A stretch of DNA of 64,000 nt, taken from Cyclobacteriaceae bacterium (GTDB lineage: Bacteria > Bacteroidota > Bacteroidia > Cytophagales > Cyclobacteriaceae). The number at the start of each line of letters is the position of its first letter. The stretch's first letter is position 1. The notes under the pieces were generated by a model, which had not been told where the DNA came from, did no database searches, and saw nothing but the letters and a program-made list of their open reading frames with translations. The translations under genes and the position numbers were made by a program. Positions 59,564-64,000 of this stretch are shown piece after piece. The stretch is taken from positions 1 through 64,000 of the forward strand of contig JAHBUC010000017.1 in the NCBI GenBank assembly GCA_019638275.1, in the 5' to 3' direction.

Positions 59564-60461
59564 TTTTCTATTTCTGTATTTTCTATTGACCGGGCTCGCC
59601 ACATCAAATGTGTTTGCCCAGGAACTAAACTGCATTGTTACGATAAACGTGGGGCCTAAAGTGCAAACCACCGACCGGTCAGTGTTTACCGATATGAAAA
59701 ATGCGTTTCAACAATTTCTGAACACACGTAAGTGGACCAATGACAACTACCTGCCGCATGAAAAAATTAATTGCAGCATTCTGATCAACATTAATGACAT
59801 GCCGGCCATTGGCTTTTTCAGCGCCTCCGTACAAGTGCAGGCCGCGCGGCCAGTCTACAACACCAACTACAACAGCCTTATTTTCAATTTTGCTGATCGG
59901 GATTGGGAATTTGATTACCTCGAATCGCAACCCCTGGAATTTAACGACAACATGTTTACATCCAACATAACATCGTTGCTCGCCTTTTATGCCTACGTTA
60001 TCTTGGGAACGGATTATGATACTTTTAGCGAACTCGGAGGAACTCCTCATTTTCAACGCGCCTTGCAGGTGGTAAACAATGCCCAGTCTTCCAACCGTCC
60101 CGGATGGCAGTCGGTTGGCAGTATCCGCAACCGGTATTGGCTAATCGAGAATATAATTAACACACAGTTTACCGATATCCGTAAAGCTTCTTACAGCTAC
60201 CACCGCCTCGGCCTCGATACATTCGATAAAAATGCCGATGGAAGTCGCGAAGTCATTTTAAAAGGGTTAAAGGATATTAAAAAAGCCCGTGACATTAACC
60301 CGAATGCCATTCTGGTAATTGCCTTTTTCGATGCCAAAGGACGCGAACTCGCCAACATCTATTCAGAAGGTCAACTTCCCATTCGCAGGGAAGTATATGA
60401 ACTGATTACCACGATGGACCCCTCTAACCGGGCGAGCTACGAAAAAATCATAAAGAATTAG
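59556..60461 (+). CDS. DUF4835 secreted protein
   Basis: This 301-residue protein has a signal peptide (SFLFLYFLLTGLATSNVFAQ). The N-terminal ELNCIVTINVGPKVQTTDRS, together with FTDMKNAFQQFLNTRKWTND and SFSELGGTPHFQRALQVVN-like segments (read here as FSELGGTPHFQ), defines DUF4835, a periplasmic family of unknown role always found near coaBC and recN in Bacteroidota. The start at 59556 overlaps the coaBC stop by eight bases. Confidence 0.88.
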   Translation: MRSFLFLYFLLTGLATSNVFAQELNCIVTINVGPKVQTTDRSVFTDMKNAFQQFLNTRKWTNDNYLPHEKINCSILININDMPAIGFFSASVQVQAARPVYNTNYNSLIFNFADRDWEFDYLESQPLEFNDNMFTSNITSLLAFYAYVILGTDYDTFSELGGTPHFQRALQVVNNAQSSNRPGWQSVGSIRNRYWLIENIINTQFTDIRKASYSYHRLGLDTFDKNADGSREVILKGLKDIKKARDINPNAILVIAFFDAKGRELANIYSEGQLPIRREVYELITTMDPSNRASYEKIIKN

Positions 60462-60523
60462 ACTTGGAATTCGTTGTGGTGCCGTAGGCATTCATCCTGT
60501 ATATTTCGAAAAATTACTTTCCG

Positions 60524-62176
60524 TTGCTCACGCACTTAACCATTAAGAACTACGCCCTCATCCGGCACCTGGAAATGGAGCCTTCAGGCCACCTGAATGT
60601 AATTACCGGTGAAACCGGTGCCGGTAAGTCAATTATGCTGGGAGCGCTGGGCTTGTTGATGGGCAACCGTGCCGATACCAAAGTATTGTGGGATGAACAG
60701 GAGAAGTGCATTACGGAAGGCATTTTCAAGATCAAGCCCTATAATCTAAAATCCTTTTTTAAAGCAGAAGATCTCGATTATGATGATCAAACCGTAATCC
60801 GAAGGGAGATCAATCCGGGAGGAAAATCGCGGGCATTCATTAACGACACACCGGTAACTTTGGACGTGCTGCGGAAACTTGGCGCCATGCTCATGGACGT
60901 TCATTCCCAGCATGAAACCCTGATGCTGGGCGACAAGAACTTTCAGCTAAAGCTTGTTGATGCTTATGCCGGGAATCAAAACCTGCTTGAGCAATACCAG
61001 GAAACATGGCAACAATACGTTCAATCAAAGAAGGAATACGAATCCCTTCAAGAAAGAGCCGAATCGCTGCGTCAGGAATCAGACTTCATTCATTTTCAAT
61101 CGGATGAACTTGTAAAGGCTGGGTTTGAGTCAGGCGAACAAGAAAAGCTGGAAAGCGAATTAAAGATCATGGAACATGCCGAAGATATTAAGAGTCGGTT
61201 TAATGCCATCCTGGATTTGCTTTCGCGATCAGAGTACGCGGCACAGCAAGCCCTAACGGAAGCCCGCAACCAATTACAGGCGGTTGCCGGATATTCCAAA
61301 GTCTATGAAGCGTTAGCCAACCGATTACAAAGTAACATCATTGAGTTGGATGATATCCTGAACGAAATCGAAACCGCTGAAGCAACTGTTGAGTTTGATC
61401 CACAACGTGCCGAAGCAGCCAAAGACCGTATCGATTCACTGTATCGCTTGCTTAAAAAGCACCGCGTAAATTCCATTGATGAATTATTAACGCTTCAGGA
61501 AGAATTTCAACAAAAAGCCAACCTCACCGCCAATCTTGATGATGAGCTTGCAAAAGCAAAAACTGATTATGAACAGAAGACAAAACAAATGCAGGCTCTT
61601 ACTGAGAAACTGAGTAAAGCAAGAGCAAAAGTGTTTGAATCATTGTGCAAAGAGATCACTCAATTATTAAACGAGGTTGGCATTCCGCAAGCTTCACTTC
61701 GAATTGAACATTCCAGAATTTCACCAACTAACTATGGAGGTGACAGCATCGACTTGCTGTTTAGCGCCAACAAGGGAATTGCCCCTCGGCCGTTAGGTGA
61801 TGTTGCTTCGGGTGGAGAATTTTCACGACTGATGTTTTGCATTAAATATGTAATGGCTGAGAAAACAGAAATGCCCACCTTGGTACTGGATGAAATTGAT
61901 ACCGGAGTTTCCGGTGAGATTGCGATCAAGTTGGGTAAACTCATGAAATCAATGGCCAAAAAGCATCAACTGATTACCATCAGTCACCTGCCGCAAATAG
62001 CTGCAAAGGCCGACACGCATTATTTTGTATTTAAGGATAACTCCTCAAAAAAAACCATCAGCTCGATTAAGTGTTTAACCGACCAGGAACGTGTTGAGGA
62101 GATTGCCAAAATGATTGGCGGAGAAAAACCATCCAAAGTAGCGGTGGAGAATGCCAGGGAATTACTGGTGAGTTGA
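60524..62176 (+). CDS. recN: DNA repair protein RecN
   Basis: This 550-residue SMC-like ATPase has Walker A GETGAGKS near residue 30, a long coiled coil (~residues 160-370), and C-terminal ABC signature and Walker B LDEIDTGVSGE. It acts in double-strand break repair. The start is a TTG at 60524: an in-frame stop lies at 60485 and no ATG or GTG intervenes before the conserved LTHLTIKNYALI. A TATATTTC sequence (60500-60507) is a possible -7 element. The last 15 bases overlap the convergent recQ gene. Confidence 0.92.
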   Translation: MLTHLTIKNYALIRHLEMEPSGHLNVITGETGAGKSIMLGALGLLMGNRADTKVLWDEQEKCITEGIFKIKPYNLKSFFKAEDLDYDDQTVIRREINPGGKSRAFINDTPVTLDVLRKLGAMLMDVHSQHETLMLGDKNFQLKLVDAYAGNQNLLEQYQETWQQYVQSKKEYESLQERAESLRQESDFIHFQSDELVKAGFESGEQEKLESELKIMEHAEDIKSRFNAILDLLSRSEYAAQQALTEARNQLQAVAGYSKVYEALANRLQSNIIELDDILNEIETAEATVEFDPQRAEAAKDRIDSLYRLLKKHRVNSIDELLTLQEEFQQKANLTANLDDELAKAKTDYEQKTKQMQALTEKLSKARAKVFESLCKEITQLLNEVGIPQASLRIEHSRISPTNYGGDSIDLLFSANKGIAPRPLGDVASGGEFSRLMFCIKYVMAEKTEMPTLVLDEIDTGVSGEIAIKLGKLMKSMAKKHQLITISHLPQIAAKADTHYFVFKDNSSKKTISSIKCLTDQERVEEIAKMIGGEKPSKVAVENARELLVS

Positions 62177-64000
62177 CCCGTTTTCCTTTATTCTTAGTTT
62201 CCAAACCTCATCGTATTCAATCCTTCCTTCATCCACCAGTTCACGAATAACATCCACAAACAATTCAACATCACGGGGATTTATTTTTTGTTCCAACTCC
62301 TCACTGGTCATTGCCGACCCCGTTAATAAATTAAGAATTTCCTGGTGGATCTCTCCGGCTTCTTCCCTGTTTTCCTTTTTTCGGTTTGAGATACATACAT
62401 CGCAAAGACCACAAGTCTCCCAGCTTTGCTCATCGAAATACTCCAGTATGCATTGCATCCGGCAACGGTGATTCTTAGATGCATAATCCACCATTGCTTG
62501 CATCTTGTCTTCAGCCAGTTTCTTACGAGCGACCAATCGAGCATGATGTACCGGTAAACGATCAGCATCCTGACGCGGGAGAACGTAGGTTAACTGCGGG
62601 TTATCAATAACGGGTTGATACGTTATCACCTGGAGCTCATCCAAATGCTTTAGCAAGCCTTTAACTTCGGAAATATCAACTTTCAAACCAGTGGCCAGCT
62701 GGGCTTCAGATATTTTAATAAAATCGGTAAACAATTGGGCGCCATACAAGCGCAACAGCATTTTAATTAACGGATCAAATTTTTCGTTAGCAACCTGAAA
62801 TTCATATAAGGCTCCCCGATCCATTTGAATATGCAATTGCGTGGGGCTGTAGAAACTTTCATTAAACTGAACCAAGCCCTCCTCTTCCAGTTTCTTCAAT
62901 GCGCCATAGACCTCCGCAACATGAAAACCGTATCGCTCACAGAAGTCATGCAGTTCAAAATCAAAACCCTCACCTGCACCACTCCCTTCAGCCAGTTGAA
63001 AATAATTTGCCAAGGCCTGGTAAATAGTTTTAAGTACCGAAATTTCAGGGTGCGATAACTTCACTTTTGTTTTCAATGATTCAACATCGGAGTCGTGATA
63101 CAGAACAACGGCATAGGCGCGTAAGCCATCACGACCGGCACGACCAGCCTCCTGGTAGTACGATTCAAGGTTTTCGGGTAAATCCATATGCACCACCACG
63201 CGCACATCAGGCTTGTCGATACCCATACCAAATGCGTTGGTTGCCACCATCACCCGATAACGGCCTTTAAGCCAATCGTCCTGATGTTGGGTGCGTTGCT
63301 GAAAATGCAACCCGGCATGATAGGGTAATGCGGTGATGTTTTTTTGGTTCAGCAGATTTGCCAATTCTACTGTTGCCTTACGTGACCGGACATACACAAT
63401 AGCAGATCCCTTTACTTTCTGTAAGATCTCCAATAGCTTCTTCTCTTTATTTTCAGACTTTCTGACAACAAAAGAAATATTCTCACGGGCAAAGGTTCGT
63501 TGAAAAATTCCATATCCTTTCCGAAAATGAAGCTTTTCAATAATATCGCTTTTTACCAGTTGTGTTGCCGTTGCTGTCAGGGCAATTACCGGAACATCGC
63601 CAACCAAATCACGCAACGCAGCTATCTCCAGGTAAGGCGGCCGGAAATCATACCCCCATTGCGAAATACAGTGCGCCTCATCTACAACAATCAGGCTCAC
63701 TTTCATCTGCACCACGCGTGCAATAAAAATTTCAGTCTTTAAGCGCTCAGGTGAAACGTAGAGAAACTTAACATTACCATGAACGCAATTATCGAGTGCG
63801 GAATCAATTTGAGCACGCGGCATGCCGGAATGAAGTGCCACCGCCAGAATGCCTCTTCTTTTCAATCCTTCTACCTGATCTTTCATCAACGCGATGAGTG
63901 GTGACACTACAATACACAAACCATCCAGCAACATGGCCGGCACCTGAAAGCAAACCGATTTACCTCCGCCTGTAGGCAACAACGCCAGTGTATCCTGCCG
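62162..64000 (-). CDS. recQ: RecQ family DNA helicase, partial
   Basis: About 613 codons are present; the 5' end lies beyond the right edge. The frame runs open through RQDTLALLPTGGGKSVCFQ (Walker A). It continues with the DEAH box DEAHCISQWGYDFRPPYL, motif VI EAGRAGRDGL, and the RecQ zinc-binding domain (CRMQCILEYF, CGLCDVC). No HRDC domain follows; the protein ends with a short winged-helix-like tail. It unwinds DNA in recombination repair. Its stop at 62162 lies within recN. Confidence 0.92.
   Translation of the reverse strand, partial: RQDTLALLPTGGGKSVCFQVPAMLLDGLCIVVSPLIALMKDQVEGLKRRGILAVALHSGMPRAQIDSALDNCVHGNVKFLYVSPERLKTEIFIARVVQMKVSLIVVDEAHCISQWGYDFRPPYLEIAALRDLVGDVPVIALTATATQLVKSDIIEKLHFRKGYGIFQRTFARENISFVVRKSENKEKKLLEILQKVKGSAIVYVRSRKATVELANLLNQKNITALPYHAGLHFQQRTQHQDDWLKGRYRVMVATNAFGMGIDKPDVRVVVHMDLPENLESYYQEAGRAGRDGLRAYAVVLYHDSDVESLKTKVKLSHPEISVLKTIYQALANYFQLAEGSGAGEGFDFELHDFCERYGFHVAEVYGALKKLEEEGLVQFNESFYSPTQLHIQMDRGALYEFQVANEKFDPLIKMLLRLYGAQLFTDFIKISEAQLATGLKVDISEVKGLLKHLDELQVITYQPVIDNPQLTYVLPRQDADRLPVHHARLVARKKLAEDKMQAMVDYASKNHRCRMQCILEYFDEQSWETCGLCDVCISNRKKENREEAGEIHQEILNLLTGSAMTSEELEQKINPRDVELFVDVIRELVDEGRIEYDEVWKLRIKENGSTHQ

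Noticed and set aside
1..64000. tRNA or rRNA genes and CRISPR arrays
   Set aside because: The intergenic gaps were read for cloverleaf features and evenly spaced repeats; none was found. The repeats at 9.5, 14.3, 27.5 and 31.1 kb are too short or irregular for CRISPR.

Overview
The window is chromosomal DNA from a member of the Bacteroidota, most likely a Cytophagales-type aerobe. The evidence is an alternative complex III operon, a type IX secretion C-terminal domain, families typical of this phylum (DUF5916, DUF4835, OstA-like protein), few Shine-Dalgarno sequences, and repeated promoter elements of the form TTTG-N19-TAnnTTTG. I found no tRNA, rRNA, CRISPR array, insertion sequence or integrase. 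Only one gene-free stretch exceeds 300 bases (9445-9833), and it is packed with small hairpins.

Layout. 1-6115 (minus): part of an alternative complex III operon (multiheme cytochrome, Fe-S/molybdopterin-like ActB, NrfD-like ActC, ActD cut by the left edge), with a near-perfect promoter at 6153-6183. 6325-9444: a membrane protein, a TIGR02757 protein and a Na/phosphate cotransporter. 9834-20128: a one-carbon region with a two-subunit NAD-linked formate dehydrogenase (fused NuoE/NuoF-like beta and ferredoxin/molybdopterin alpha), a serine hydrolase, an SDR enzyme, a [2Fe-2S] ferredoxin, FdhD, a small protein/nucleotidyltransferase pair, and formate-tetrahydrofolate ligase. 20204-31028: tRNA methyltransferase, YceI, MarR, M3 and M1 peptidases, an SMP-30 lipoprotein, a PaaE-like reductase and a DUF5916 outer-membrane protein. 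31230-32570: purB.

32657-39535 is the most interesting region. It is a tightly coupled four-gene operon: an MmeI-like DNA methyltransferase, a RhuM-family protein, an SF2 helicase and a GIY-YIG (T5orf172-type) nuclease. It looks like a restriction-modification or phage-defence locus whose modification, motor and nuclease functions sit on separate polypeptides. Parts of it are much more AT-rich than the flanking genes, which suggests transfer.

39536-49961 (mostly minus): an SDR/ceramidase-like pair, a lipoprotein and a porin-like protein, a TolC/MacB-type permease/HlyD export set without a local ATPase gene, and an ECF sigma/anti-sigma/secreted-protein operon. 50079-54731: a methyltransferase/HAD pair, a HigBA toxin-antitoxin module with a visible operator, mdh and tilS. 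54801-62176: an envelope, metabolism and repair run (OstA-like, T9SS cargo, bamD, rpoZ, coaBC, DUF4835, recN), closed by a recQ helicase entering from the right edge. Several start codons lie 5-9 bases after a TAnnTTTG element, suggesting leaderless or nearly leaderless transcripts.
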